A stretch of DNA of 64,000 bases from Aquatica leii (lineage: Eukaryota > Arthropoda > Insecta > Coleoptera > Lampyridae): assembly GCA_035610365.1 (NCBI GenBank), contig CM069435.1:7714001-7778000 (forward strand), read 5' to 3'. Positions 11,690 through 23,649 of this stretch are shown here, one piece after another. Each line of letters opens with the position of its first letter. Position 1 is the first letter of the stretch. The position numbers were made by a program, and so were the translations under genes. The notes under the pieces are model-generated. The model ran no database searches. It was not told the origin of the DNA and was given only the letters and a program-made list of their open reading frames with translations.

Positions 11690-12942
11690 AGCAGTTGTTG
11701 GGTTTGTTGTAGAAAGGCCGAGGTTGCTGTTTCAGTAGGATTCGACTGACTAAAAGTTGTTAGCATGTCTCCTAGAATTCTAGCAATTTGGGCATGCTTG
11801 TTAGGCTGAGGAAATGAAGTATCCTTCGATATATTATTAATTGGTAGTTGATGGTTTGATAAGGACGCATCTTTGGGGAGATTGAAGAGGTGGAAATAAA
11901 GTGGTTGAGGTGATTTGAGCGTTAACCCATGCAGGAGATTTTTGTGTTATAGAGGGTGTGCGCTTGGTAGCCGCAAGACATTGGCTAAAGTTTGCTGGGT
12001 GAGGTCCCCCACAATTAGAACACTTACCTGGTAGATCCCGGGTTTTCGTGCAAGTGTATGATGGGTGAGAGTCACCACATTTGACACAACGATAGGGAGC
12101 GGTGCATTTCGATTGAGAATGACCATGGAGTTGGCAACGAAAACATTGATGCGACGACGCTCTGAGATTAAAGTTTCTACTTGAATGGCAACTCTGCAGC
12201 AATGTGTCAGATTAAAAAATTGAATTTTGTTTCCTTGGAAGAAGTATTAGAAAGAGAGGCATTGGAACTTTGTTTGCTTTATGCATTTGTATTACTTTAG
12301 CAGGAGTAAAGTGAAGCGCTGTTAATTCATTTAGAATAATGTCTGTTGAGGTGGTCTCTGGTATTCCCCTTATTACGACTTTTAAGAGCTTGTCACTGGG
12401 AAGTGCATAATTGTGATTTGGTATATTTTTCTTCTCCATTGTGCTAATCATGGTACGATAGTCAGCAACGGTTGTGGGGATGATCTTAATTCCATCGCTG
12501 ACATTGACAGCATTAGTAAAATTTATTTTATGGGAGTCCAAAAGTGCTGCGGTAGAAGGTCACAGCGACTTTTCTCGCAAGATAATGGGGGGAACATGAT
12601 TATCGTTTTTGTTATAGCCGGAATTACTATGTTGAAATACTTTATTTGCAGATGTATCTGCTGGCATCATTTTATTGATTTGCGTTACTTGAACGGGAAT
12701 TAGGACTCAGGGATGCAACTAACCTGACTAATGTTGTCTTCTTCAGCACTCATATGTGCTTCGTGGATAACAGGAGACCTTTTTTCCTTTTTTTTGCGCA
12801 CTGGTTGAAAACCTTCATCGTCAGCACTAGTGGGAGGGTCATGAATTAGTTCGTCCGGAAGATTTAAGAGTAGTTTCTTTAAACCATCTATTGCACTAAT
12901 TAATTCATGGCGGGACATTGACGCACAGGCTTGAGATAACAT
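11690..12942 (-). pseudogene. Jockey ORF1 (gag-like nucleic-acid-binding protein)
   Basis: It starts at an ATG at 12,942 (MLSQACASMSRHELISAIDG). The N-terminal third has a basic KKKEKR patch. The middle (12,212-12,541) contains KIIPTTVADYRTM and LLKVVIRGIPETTSTDII, matching the domain that precedes zinc knuckles in Jockey gag proteins. Three CCHC knuckles follow at about 12,010-12,140: CFRCQLHGHSQSKC, CVKCGDSHPSYTC and CSNCGGPHPANFSQC. ORF1 binds element RNA and packages it. Frameshifts fall near 12,690 and 12,205. It ends just before ORF2, as usual for Jockey. Not functional as it stands. Confidence 0.8.
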
Positions 12943-13000
12943 GTTTTACAAATTAAAGTACAACAGAGAACACGGAAACTTGCAAAATAACACAAAAACA

Positions 13001-14140
13001 CTAAACGAAATACGGAAGTACGATTACATATGCGCCCATTTCTCGATTGACCACTGCAAAAGAGCACAATTGTGCAGTACATTTTTTACCGGTTGTCATA
13101 GCATTTAAATCATTTTGTATTTCCATTTTCTTGAGTTCTTCGCCAGCCTTGGGATTGAAATCGTCATCAGATGATTCATCGAGGAAATTAAGGGTGATAT
13201 TATTTATAGGAGCATTAGTGCTTTCGCTTGTATCATCCCTTTGCTCTTTGGTATTTTTGTTTGAAGACTTTGCTTGATAAGGAATTTGTGCGATCATCCT
13301 TTATTCGTTTCAGCGATTCTATAAAAGAGCCTTCTATAATTTCTATAGCTTCGTTAGCATTGTATCTTGTATGTGGAAGACGACCGATGATTTTATTTAC
13401 ATTAAATGTATTTATTCTGCATTTCTTAAACCTAGATTTTAAATTATCTCTGGCATTTGATTGCTAGCAACCAAAAGCTTCTTAAGTAAATGCGGGAAGT
13501 GCTGCTTTTGCAGAACCGATTCTTTTATACCTTCAGGCCCGTCCTTCCAGTCAATAAGATATGGGACGAGAGATTGTCGCCAATAACCATTTTTTTGCCA
13601 AGTAGCCGTCTCAACCGTGGTAACATAAACCAATCACTAAAACAAGTAGCTTCATACCACCCACTAGTACTGTTATTATAACGGGCACTTGTGGTTCATG
13701 TTCTGTCCATGTGGATCACATGTGACTTGCACGGTACACGACACATGGTGGCAGCAGTTCACCAGCGGCGCTGCCGGCAAACATGATGGAAATGCTTGTC
13801 TTCGAAGAATTTCTAATCTTTTCCGGGTATTTCGTTCTTCTTTTAGTGATTACTCGTTTTTGCTCTGGATTGTCCGTTAAGTTCGACTCGTCGAAATTCC
13901 ATATATTTTCAAGCGGAACATCTTGGATTTCTGTTTCCAAATTTAATATGTACTTTCGTAACGTTTGATAATTGATACGGGTTCTTACACGTTCTATGTT
14001 TCCGGCAAAACGCTTACTGAGTTTTGGGTGGTTATAGAAAAGAGCGCACCCAATCATAACCAAGCAGTCTATTACGAAATGTTTCACCTGGCGACCGGCT
14101 CTTTCGAGATATGTCCTTAAGGTGCAAAATAGCCCCAGTT
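13001..14140 (-). pseudogene. Pogo-1 (DDE_1) transposase, N-terminal and catalytic part
   Basis: Minus-strand frames give a helix-turn-helix remnant (CALFYNHPKLSKRFAGN) and NIERVRTRINYQTLRKY. The catalytic block follows: NIWNFDESNLTD with the first Asp at about 13,890, then RRTKYPEKIRNSSKTS and IMFAGSAAGELLPP. A second frame carries SGWYEATCFSDWF and MVIGDNLSSH with the second Asp near 13,577. The stretch to the third acidic residue is deleted: DNLSSH runs into YLIDWKDGPEGIKE. The tail reads FPHLLKKLL, IIGRLPHTRYN and an acidic SSDDDFNPKAGEEL. Relatives cut and paste DNA at TA sites. The loss of the third catalytic residue and several frameshifts make it dead. The first ~45 codons of the 13,716-14,291 ORF belong to the neighbouring CR1/L2-like element, not to this gene. 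Confidence 0.85.
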
Positions 14141-14143
14141 TAC
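14119..14143 (-). repeat. Pogo-1 terminal inverted repeat, 5' end
   Basis: The minus-strand sequence GTAAACTGGGGCTATTTTGC pairs with the repeat at 8580-8606. CR1/L2-like coding sequence (QIEKVQKFKY) stops immediately outside it. Confidence 0.7.
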
Positions 14144-16460
14144 GGTATTTGAATTTTTGTACTTTTTCTATTTGTGGGCTAAATATTGTGAGTTGTGTTT
14201 GTGCTATTGGTGTTTTGCTGAATATCCTGTAGTTTTTCGACTTTATCGTTAACTCCATTGTATCTTCTTCCCGGCTTACTGCATCCATCATCCATCAGCA
14301 AAAAGTTTACCAGTTATTTTTATTCCGTCTTCTCAGTTTTCTAGAATTTTGGCGAACAATGTCTCTAAACAGATATTAAATAATAGTGTTGAGAGGACGC
14401 AGCCTTGTCTCACACCTCTTTTAATTGAGGTAGCTTCCGTGTTTTTTAAATCTATTCTCACTGTGGCGTTTTGATTCCAGTGAATGTTTCTAATAGCTGT
14501 TATGTCCTCTTGATCAAGTTCTTTCTCATTCAGTATTCTCAATAGCTCGTCGTGTCTTACACGGTCACTTTTCCATAATCGATAAAGCATATGTAAATAT
14601 TGTTGGTCGCGGTGTTTTTGTACCAGAACTGAATAGCTGGCACCGAACCCTTTTCTAAATCCGAATTGGGAGTCACTCAGATCAATTTAACATTTTTGAT
14701 ATATGCTACGGTGTAAAATTTTTAGGAATAATTTGAGAACATGGCTTGTCAGGCCGAAAATCGTTGCATTTGTTTGCATTGCGCTTTTAGGTGTAATGAT
14801 ACACTCTGAGGTTATCCGATCAGAAGGCATTTTTCTAATTTGATAGATTGTGTTAAAAATGTTATTAAATAATGATGTTTTCTTCATCTTCAGCTGCTTT
14901 GCCGTTTTTAGAATTCTGTATTAGGTTTGTTGTTATTATTATATGCTGCTTCGTTCTCACATCTTCAAAGGTCTGTTTTATATATTCTTCCCATACTTGT
15001 TTTAGTTCTTTTTGCTTCTTCTATTTTATTGCATTTCTCATTAAGCATAGTTCCTTCGCTTGTCTGATCTGTTGTATTCGTTTGGTGAGTTGTTTATATT
15101 GTTGTTGGTTTTTGTTTTTATATATTCTTCTGTTGTCTATTAACGTTAATATTTCTGAGGTCATCCATGGTTTTTATTTTTATTACGTTTTTTTATCGGT
15201 GATTGTATTGTGTGTGTTAGTGATGGCTAGTTTTACTTTGTTCCAAATAGACTCTATAGCTTCTGTATGGTCGTTTAGGTTAATATTTATATTGTTATTT
15301 ATATTTTTTATTAAGTCGTGTATTTCACTTTCCCGTATATTTTCTTTTAACGTCTGAGCTAATTGTATGCAATGGACTGGTTCTTTCAACTTCTCTAAGT
15401 TAATGTTTCCTACAACAGGATTATGGCCTGAGCTCACATCACTTCCTGGATATGTTTTGACTCTTGTTAATCCATTTCTATATTTCTTGTTAAGGTAGTC
15501 TATTTGATTCCGCACGAATGTGTTTTGTAGACGTCTATGAATAAAGTCGCCTAGGTGATAACTTAAACCACGTGCTTATGACGACCATGTTTTTTTCTTG
15601 GGAGAATTGTATTAGACCTTCTCGTCTATCGTTTTGTTCGCCTGGGTAATATTCTCCCACAATGTCTTCTACTTTGCGTTTGCACACTTTGGTATTGAAA
15701 TCGCCCATAACAATAGTTATTTCTTAGATCATTAATGTGCGTGTGTATTTGTTCTACTTCTACATCTGGTTTTTTCGCTGTCGGCCCGTATATTTGGATG
15801 ATGTTAATGTTTTTTGGTGACGCTTTTAATTGCAATAGCGTTATAGGGTCTGAGAAGGGTATGAAGTTATTTATGTCTTTGTTGACTAAAATCGCAACAC
15901 CATTCGGGTGATTTGGGTCGTTGTTACCGGCATAGTATATGACATAGACATCAATTCCATTTTTTCCACACCCCGGCGATCTTGTTTTCGTATAAAGGCT
16001 ATCCACGTTCCGATTTTGATGGTTTTTTTCCACATACGGGTGGTGTATATCTTGTTTGGACGTGGGGATTTTTAGCATCTCTTGGTTATTTAAAATCTGT
16101 CACGGACTAGGGGCTGATTCTGTATCTTGCATTACCATGATTGTTGGACCTTCAGAAAATAGCGCACTAGTTTCTCCTTTCTTTCTGCGACGCGGTGCTA
16201 TGACCGAGTAATATTTACATAATGCTTCGCCCATAGGTTTCCGATAATAAGTCTTAGAGGAAGATACGATTACAGTAGCTTTATTACGGTACTGACAATA
16301 GCACTGCCTGCTATCAGCCAGTTTTGGTCTACTCCAGGTATTTTATTTCACGGGTACCCACCATATCTGGTGGGCATTCTTCTATCTGCCACTTGGAGAG
16401 GCGCCCGGTGGGGGACTGGAAACCACACACGGATTCTAGCTATATAGTGTGCTAGTTTTA
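14144..16460 (-). mobile_element. CR1/L2-like non-LTR retrotransposon, 5' part
   Basis: A GC-richer untranslated segment lies at about 16,080-16,460. The endonuclease (15,600-16,078) shows VYVIYYAGNNDPNHPNGVAI, LLQLKASPKNINIIQIYGP and an HINDL region, then in other frames RNQIDYL and TYPGSDVSSGHNPVVG at 15,430-15,515. A lysine/glutamate-rich linker covers 14,880-15,180. RT pieces include PSDRITSECIITPK and HVLKLFLKILHRSIY (14,690-14,830), then DRVRHDELLRIL and RGVRQGCVLSTLLFNI (14,380-14,560). The last part, DAVSREE...SKTPIAQTQLTIF and QIEKVQKFKY, ends at the pogo-1 terminal repeat. The RT block between HRSIY and DRVRH is missing and stops are frequent. Its 3' end lies at 8265-8575. Confidence 0.8.
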
Positions 16461-17009
16461 AAACTTTGGGTTGGGAATATATTTACAACAAAAAATAATA
16501 TTCAAAGTTTCACAAACCCATTTGGACAATACAGAGAGGAAATTCAATTGACATAGTCAATGGCACACCCCCACCTATCTTTTCACACCCGGCCACCTTA
16601 ACTTCAATAACGTAAATTACAACCCTTCACTTATGATACATCGTTGAATAGGTCTTTAAAATGCTATTCAGAAACGTCAAAAAAAGTGATATTTCGCTTG
16701 ATAGTTTTGAAATAATTAAATTGTTATCACATGTTGTATCTTCTAAAATATTCTGCGCAAATATTTTGTTATTGGGTGTGATACTCTCGTACAATACGAT
16801 GAGTTCCATTATCTCAATCAAGACAATCAGGAAAAGCAGATAAAAGCTTTTTATAATTTTGTTTTATCAAAGGTATTTGTTTGGGCTTTCGGTCATTGTT
16901 TACAGGTATTTACATGTCAGTATTTATTGTTACTTGTTTTTTAAAAGAATTTGTAAAACTGCTTTCCTCATTTGCTGAACGGGTTGAAATAATTTATCTT
17001 TACGCATCG
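16461..17009. other. AT-rich spacer
   Basis: I see no recognisable gene. Overlapping opposed ORFs at about 16,627-16,843 look like chance. Confidence 0.5.
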
Positions 17010-17720
17010 ATGTGCTTTACCGGCGGCCACGGCGTTCAATGCAAGGCATCTGGATAAAAAAGTCAGCGATACTTACGTGAAACTTCTTGTGCGGAAATTT
17101 GAAGCCACTGATTATGTAGCAAATGTTAAGACAAATTTTTGGTCATGTCGCTATGTGTCCAACAACGTTGCAGAATTAACGAGAGTGTCACATGAATCCG
17201 TTCGGCCTTAAAAGCACATTCATTTTTTTTTGCAAAATGCATATTCTTCAAGAACTAAGATACGATGATCCTGATAAACGTAGTTTTCTTAAACTACGAT
17301 TGAAAAACCGGAACAATCTCCTAACATTTTAAAAAAGTTTATGTTTCTGATCAATAAAGAAAATTGTCGTTATTGGGATAATGAAAATCCGCGTATAGTA
17401 CCGAGTGGATCACACCCAATATCTCCAGAAACTAAACGTTTAGGTTGGCATTCTAGAGGAAAAAATTGTTGGACTTTTGTTTCTGAATGGAAACCTTAAA
17501 GGTGATATTTTTGTGAATTTGATAGAAAACACAATAGAGCTGTTGATTGTTCAAACTTTGGAAGACTAAATAGATGACAAGCCGCGATTAGATGCAAATC
17601 TGCTTTACTTTCAACTGGATGGTGCTCCACCGCATTATGCCGTGCAAACCAGACAGTGGCTAGAACATTATCCAGGAAAATATATTAGTCATAGTGATGA
17701 TGTTTTCAAAAGAAAAAAAA
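17010..17720 (+). pseudogene. Mariner/Tc1-superfamily transposase relic
   Basis: Plus-strand frames contain LLVRKFEATDYVANVKT (17,080-17,135), resembling the helix-turn-helix region with its KFxxTGSVxNxK motif, then HILQELRYDDPDKR near 17,250. The catalytic half reads INKENCRYWDNENPR at about 17,350-17,395, PETKRLGWHSRG, and FQLDGAPPHYAVQTRQWLEH at 17,610-17,665, where the Asp before GAPPH is the second catalytic residue. At least four frameshifts or stops are present, and no inverted termini were found. The NKxNCRxW and QxDGAxxH pattern is shared with a widespread insect IS630-like family. Inactive. Confidence 0.75.
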
Positions 17721-20489
17721 CTTTTAAATAAAACTAGATATGCACACTTTGTTTCTAGGCGTTCTGGCTACTTTGGCCAGTTTTCTTTCCACAATCAAAT
17801 GAATATTAATATAGTGGTGGTCTTAATGTTGCACATTGAATCTTGTTGTTAATTTTTGTTAAAGTGTTCGTAGTGCTTTGAAGAACGATATTTTGGACAC
17901 GTTTTTTCCAGGTTGAGGGATCTTGAAAATCACAGTTTCGACCTTCTTACTTATTTATTGTTTAGTTGCGTCCACTGGTGCAAATCGCCAAATTATTTGA
18001 TTTATGATTAGACTATTTTTTCTGCTTTAATTTAATGTAAAGCAATGATAGCAACGCTCGATATATGGTTAAAAAAAAGCTATAGATCTATATTTAATAT
18101 TGATTTTAGGACCATAGCGTTGATCAATGATCACTACCAAAAAAATTAAATCATGCATTAATTGATTATACAAAATGATTGATTAAATTTAATAAGAAAA
18201 AGTTAACAACAAAGTTTTAAAAAACCTTACAACGATTGATTATGCAGCTTGTTCGATTAGAAATAAATGGATCATTAATACATTGATTTATATCGTCGTT
18301 AGATTGAATTAATCGTTTACATTGAAAACTTAAGGACTTAATTTATTCACATGAATTTTAATACGCTAACTAGAATATTCGGCAATTGCAAAGCGGTGTC
18401 TATTTATTCAGAAACATATAAACGATTAATTAAAGAACTAAGTATTTGGACGATTATTCCAAAAACCAAAAAACGTTAATTATTAAAATTACCAGTTTTC
18501 TCAATTTGTTGGCTCATTAAAGGCTGGTTTGCTGAATAATACTATGATCCTCGTTCCATTTTATTGTTTGTCTATAAAAAAAATTGTTTCTAAATAGGCT
18601 TTATTCATGCTTTTGGTGTAGGTGATATTTTTTTTTAAGCAACTATTGACTTTAAGTATGGAGAATGTGGTAAAGAGTCTTTTATTCTTATCAAATTAAC
18701 TTTTCTGATTTTTGAAGAAACCTTGTGGAAACTTGGATTTTAATTTAACGAATTTGAATTTTTTGTTTGTTAAGCAAATTTTTTTTTCATCTCATGACAG
18801 TTGGAATAGAAATTTGCAGATTTCATGGTTTCTTGAACTTGGATTTTTCTTAGATGAATTTGTTTTATTTATTAAATATTTTTACCATTTTTGTTTTATG
18901 CTTTTTAATGGATACATATAATAAGTAATTTGTTTCAGAATTAATCTGTGATTACAGTTTTAGTTTTATTATTATTATTATTATACTTAAAGGTGCCGTT
19001 TAGCTTACGCTACTATAAATTCACAGTTAAATTGATTATATTTTTGAATTTACTTTATTCACAGAAAGGTTGACCTATTAAATTTAATACGTTTTCAAAC
19101 TAGTCCGATTAGAAATAAAAGCATTTCCGATGTCATAAAAAAAGAATGAAAGGCAATTTTTACAGTTTTCAAAGAAACATAAAAAAAAACTTTTTCGTTA
19201 ATATTTTATGAATGATAAAAAAACTCTTTGCTTAAACTCCATATCTGTTTTTCTTATATTGGAGTATTTTTCCAATAGCGTGCTTTTATAACATTTTGTG
19301 CGTGTGTATTTTATTATTCAATGCATATATAAAAAAGGGAAATAAATTTTCTTTTTCTCGCGTTTAAAATAATATAAATCACAAAACTATTTGCTCGGTG
19401 GTTTTCTTATACCTGAAGAATGATGACCTCTTTAAAAAAGTACTTAAGAAGTAGTTTCGGATATAAATCGACTTTAAAGGATGAAAAATGTGTTTATTAT
19501 ATTTTTCCAAATTTTAATGGTAGAAATTTTTGATGTTAAAGCTTTTATTAATGGCCACATTAGAGAAGTTATAGAGTCATCTATTACACTAATATTTGAT
19601 ATTTTGAAAGCTAAATTTAGCAAGTTTAACTGCATGTTTTGATCAAACAACGAGGGCGATATTACGACTTTTTTTTCTTGTAAATGGCTCGATATTTGGA
19701 AATTTTATGTACACGAACTTCCTTCAAAACATAAAAGTGATTTGAAAGACGCTGGTATATAGAAACTTATTTTCGTTTACTTTATTTTGATTGTTTAGTT
19801 TTATGGTTCTCGTACTAGTCATAATGGACCTGAACCACAATACTTCATCTAATTCTGGACACCATCAAGACGTTGGTGATTTATGTCTATAAACAGTTCA
19901 GAAAGTGCAATTTAGACGAAAGAATAAACCTATATTTAACATCGTAATTTCACTTTTTATGTGAAAAGCGTGTTCAACATTATGCGTTAAATAAACGACG
20001 CAATTATCTTTTCAATAATTGCCCCACATTCGAATAAAACTATTACTATAATTCTTTCAATTGAACACTAAAACAAAATTCATATTGTGATGTTAACTGC
20101 AAAATATTGTAATGTGGTCATAAATGTCGTAAACTTTTTTTGGAGAAGTGCCTGATAATGCGTTATTTAAAGATTGAATTATAAATTGCATTATAAGAAT
20201 TATAAATTATGTTACGTATGAAATAATAATTTTTTTGGTTATTCGTTGTTTCGGAATTCGCTTTTTGATCGAGATGTTTTTTTTCAATTTTGTTCTTCAG
20301 AGGAAGAAAAAGAAAAAGAATATGGCTGTTAATTGTTGGCATTTTGGGAAACGTTTGGTTCATTTTTATCAATCACCGTAAATCAGTTTTATTTATTTTA
20401 AACTGAAGAAATGATTTTAATTTGCTAGTCTGTTAATTTTTAAATTTATTGATCGCAATCGTTCCTTTTAAGGTATTTTTGCAACAGAT

Positions 20490-20720
20490 TGTGCAAATAA
20501 AATTGTGACAAATTGTCAAAATGTGTTTCGTGAATGTTTAATTAAAATCGGATTCTTAAGGCTGATAATCTTGTTTTTCGGTTGTTTAGACGTAATTACC
20601 AAAATCGAGATCGATCTTTAACCTTTTAATTGACTAGATTTATATATAAACACATTTTTCTCATTTTCTCTACCGATTTAATTTAAAATGTAGTATTTTA
20701 TCTTTGAAAATGATACAATT
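20490..20720 (+). repeat. Diverged direct repeat, copy 1
   Basis: Shares with copy 2 a series of blocks in the same order: AATAAAATT..GACAAA, GAATGTTtAATTAAAATCgGATT, TTTaGACGTAaTTACCAAAATC, AGATCGAtcTTTaACCTTTT, and TTTATATATAAACACATTT followed by AATTTAAAATGTAgTATTtTATCT. Confidence 0.7.
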
Positions 20721-21204
20721 TTTTTATTTTTTCTTACATTACCAAAGCTTAATAACAATTAGAAATGTTAAATGAGGTTCAGAAAGTTCAAAAAATCACA
20801 TAACCCCAGCTTGGATTTAGTGTTTTTATAGTCTTTTGGATTTCTTCAATCAGAATGAGAGTATATCGCCCAAAATATGTTTTTAAATAATTTTGTCGTT
20901 AAATTTTAAATTATTTGTTAAATTATTTTAAAAAATTGTTCTTTGTGGTACTAGCATAGAAATTGGAGCTTTGTAGGATGGTAATGTGAATGCTTTAGTT
21001 TCATTTTATTATATAATATAAAGCTTATTGCATCTAATCTTAGTTGGAGGATAGAAAAAATATTGGTATCTCCAAAACCGAAATTTAATCAATTCAAATT
21101 TATTGCTTGCACTAATTAATATAATACATGCAACAGGTAATTAACGATTTTTTAGCTAAATTATGTATGCAGAAGACGTTAAATATTTACAGCTTTCTCA
21201 CATG

Positions 21205-21490
21205 CTAATAAAATTATACGACAAAATTGGATTAATTTAAGCTTTCCACCATTCGCGGAAGAAAGTGTCGAAGTGCGTTCTTGGAATGTTCAATTAAAAT
21301 CTGATTACGATTTGATTCCTGAAATTGAGTCTGATAATTTTATTTCTCGATTTTGTAGACGTATTTACCAAAATCAAGATCGACTTTTGACCTTTTAATT
21401 ATAACGGGATTTATATATAAACACATTTATGTCATTTTGTTATTGATTTACGCTAAAATGTAATATTCTATCTAATGAAATAATACAGAG
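21205..21490 (+). repeat. Diverged direct repeat, copy 2
   Basis: Same block order as 20,490-20,720, including TTTACCAAAATCAAGATCGA and TTTATATATAAACACATTTA, with an extra ~50 bp near 21,310. The copies are ~740 bp apart and may be an old dispersed repeat or a local duplication. Confidence 0.7.
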
Positions 21491-23649
21491 AATATTTTTA
21501 TAACGTGGACGTTAGACAAATGTCCGAACATTTTTGATTGAGGAAGTATAACGTTTACTTAACTTAACCTAATATTATGATATTTAATTAAATTAATTAA
21601 CTACTGGTTCAATCGTAGTGGTAAATAATATGTTCTTAGATTCTAGATTTAATTTTGTGTAAAATTAACGAAAAGGACCTAATAAAAAAAATTTTTTTGA
21701 TAGCTCAAGTTCTTTGAAGATCACACTTTGTCATCAAATTCCCAAGCTAAGTGTATTTATGTGTTTGAAGTTATAAACGCTGAACAAAATTTTTTCTTTT
21801 TTTTTAGCCACTGAAATTACATTTAGTATGTTTGAGACGTGGCAAAAAAATAGTGTTATTTATTATAATTTTTTATTATTTTGCTATATTTGTTGTTGTA
21901 CTGTTTTCTTGACTTTTTTGGAGCGATTTCCTGAATTTTTTTGACTTGTTCTATGATTCTAAACTACTTTTCATTATTTTAACCAGTTTTTTTGTGTTTT
22001 CTTTTTTACTGATTTTACAATAAACTGATCTAGCAATCAATTTCTAGGCATGCAAAATTTCTAATTTGATCCCAGTTTTTCAGTTTTCTCCAGCGGATAA
22101 AACAAAAATCAACAATTTCTTCTACCTATAAAATTTATTTTGCAACGTACTACTATTAATAATTTAAGGGCATTTCGTTTTTTTTAAACTATGTATAATT
22201 TATATTATTACTAATTGCAAACAGCTAATTGAGTAAATATTTTAACTAGATAAGTTAAAATCAAGTGGTTTCATTGAACGTTGCATATTAAAACTATGTT
22301 TGGGTTTGATGAATTCAAGCAATGTATTTCATAAATATATAAGTGGCCACTTAATGGATTTGCGCTCTAAATTATTACCTGCAAAATCTAGGTGCATTGA
22401 TTCGTGCAAACTCAATATTAGGAACATCAAAAATCAAAACACTCTTAGATCGTTATTGTATAAATAAAAACGATTTTTATTCTAATCGTCTAGTAATGTT
22501 TCTAAAAATATCCTTATAACGTAGTTTAAATTGCATTTTTTCTTGGTGGATTAGCATATAACGCATGGATCTTCTTGTGTAAACACGAATGATTTACGCA
22601 TTTCTCGTATGGCGTATTTAAAACCTCTTGCATTACATTTCTTTGTATGGTGTGAGATGAAGTTGTCCTCCTTTTAGTAATTAAAACGTACTTAGGTTTA
22701 TATATTTTCTGCTTATTTTAGTAATTACAAAAATATTTTTATTTTAATAATTTTTGTAATGAAATAATAAATAATGTAAAAAAATGTTTTGAAAAATATC
22801 CTCATGTACATGTACATTTTTGTTTATTCTTTTATCTCGAACCTTCTATAAATATCTTGTTTGGTGATTATCTCTGTTTCTTTCAAAGCATGTAGCGGTT
22901 TAACTGTTATTAACAATTCAATGTATATTCACTCTCTTTGTCGACATTAGACTAACGATAACAACATCGTTACTACTTAAGAAAATCAGGTGTGGTTTGT
23001 CAACTTTAATTCCTCCTCGTTCTCAAAACTTATTTTAAGCACCTAATTAAAAGTGTCAACTAATGGGTTTATCAACGCGCATCATCATTTGTTTTCTTTC
23101 TGCATAAGCAGTTGGTGGCACTTTCTTAATCATATTTTATCTTGGAAAGCAACCTGCTCCTCTGTTTTGTAGGTGCCACGTTTACGAATTAAAACTTTGA
23201 GAACATTGTATAAGCAGAAAGTTGTCCTCCAGTAACATTTTTTTTTCTCAAAGCTTTACTGTTTTTTTGGAGTTTTTGGACGCGGAATGGACATAAAACT
23301 ATTTTACTACACAGATTCTTTGGTTTCGTTTTCTTCAAAGCATTGACATTGAAATCCAACTGGGTGATATGTAAGATACAGCATTTTATGTATCAAATAT
23401 CGATACGCGATTCGTATTAAAAAATTTTTTGTTTCTGTCGGCGTCTTTGCCACTTTTACCAGTACTCAAGCTTGCGCTTATCCCTGGCGTGTTGGTCGTT
23501 TGTCTTTCAATCTATGCATCCTAATTTTTGTTCTTTCCAATTCGGTTTTTCTAAATGGTTGTGAACTTGTCTTTTATTTATTTCTTTCTTTCTTTCGCCT
23601 TAGCCGTGCCAAGGATTTTTATTTCCCTTTACAGTGTAGGGTGACCTCG

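Larger units (their letters stand above)
9010..13000 (-). mobile_element. Jockey-clade non-LTR retrotransposon, nearly full length
   Basis: The minus-strand order is a gag-like ORF1 with three zinc knuckles, then ORF2 with endonuclease and RT. Only a handful of frameshifts and no large deletion are evident, so it is among the youngest elements here. It lies inside pogo 1: transposase sequence is present on both sides (13,001-14,140 and 8825-9007). Exact ends and target duplication were not resolved. The 5' untranslated stretch is about 12,943-13,020 and the 3' end near 9010-9055, without a long poly(A). Confidence 0.8.
8580..14143 (-). mobile_element. Pogo-type DNA transposon 1, carrying a nested Jockey element
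   Basis: Terminal inverted repeats bound it. On the minus strand the 5' end is GTAAACTGGGGCTATTTTGC (14,143-14,124), matched at the 3' end by GTAAGCTGGGGCTACTTTGC on the plus strand from 8580. The transposase is read on the minus strand at 13,001-14,140, and its C-terminal tail at 8825-9007. The ~4 kb between them is a Jockey retrotransposon. Sequence outside both ends is one CR1/L2-like element, confirming insertion into it. A possible TA target duplication lies at the 14,142 side but is not clear at the other. Confidence 0.75.
17721..23490. other. AT-rich spacer with no recognised gene
   Basis: Almost 5.8 kb of highly AT-rich sequence carries many stops in all frames. The only structure I can support is a diverged direct repeat (20,490-20,720 and 21,205-21,490). 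ATTGAT/ATCAAT words cluster at about 18,115-18,330. Short ORFs (18,712, 20,163) match nothing I know. Confidence 0.5.

Noticed and set aside
18115-18330. Cluster of ATTGAT/ATCAAT words as a homeodomain enhancer
   Set aside because: Such words are expected often in DNA this AT-rich; no spacing rule or conservation could be judged from one sequence.
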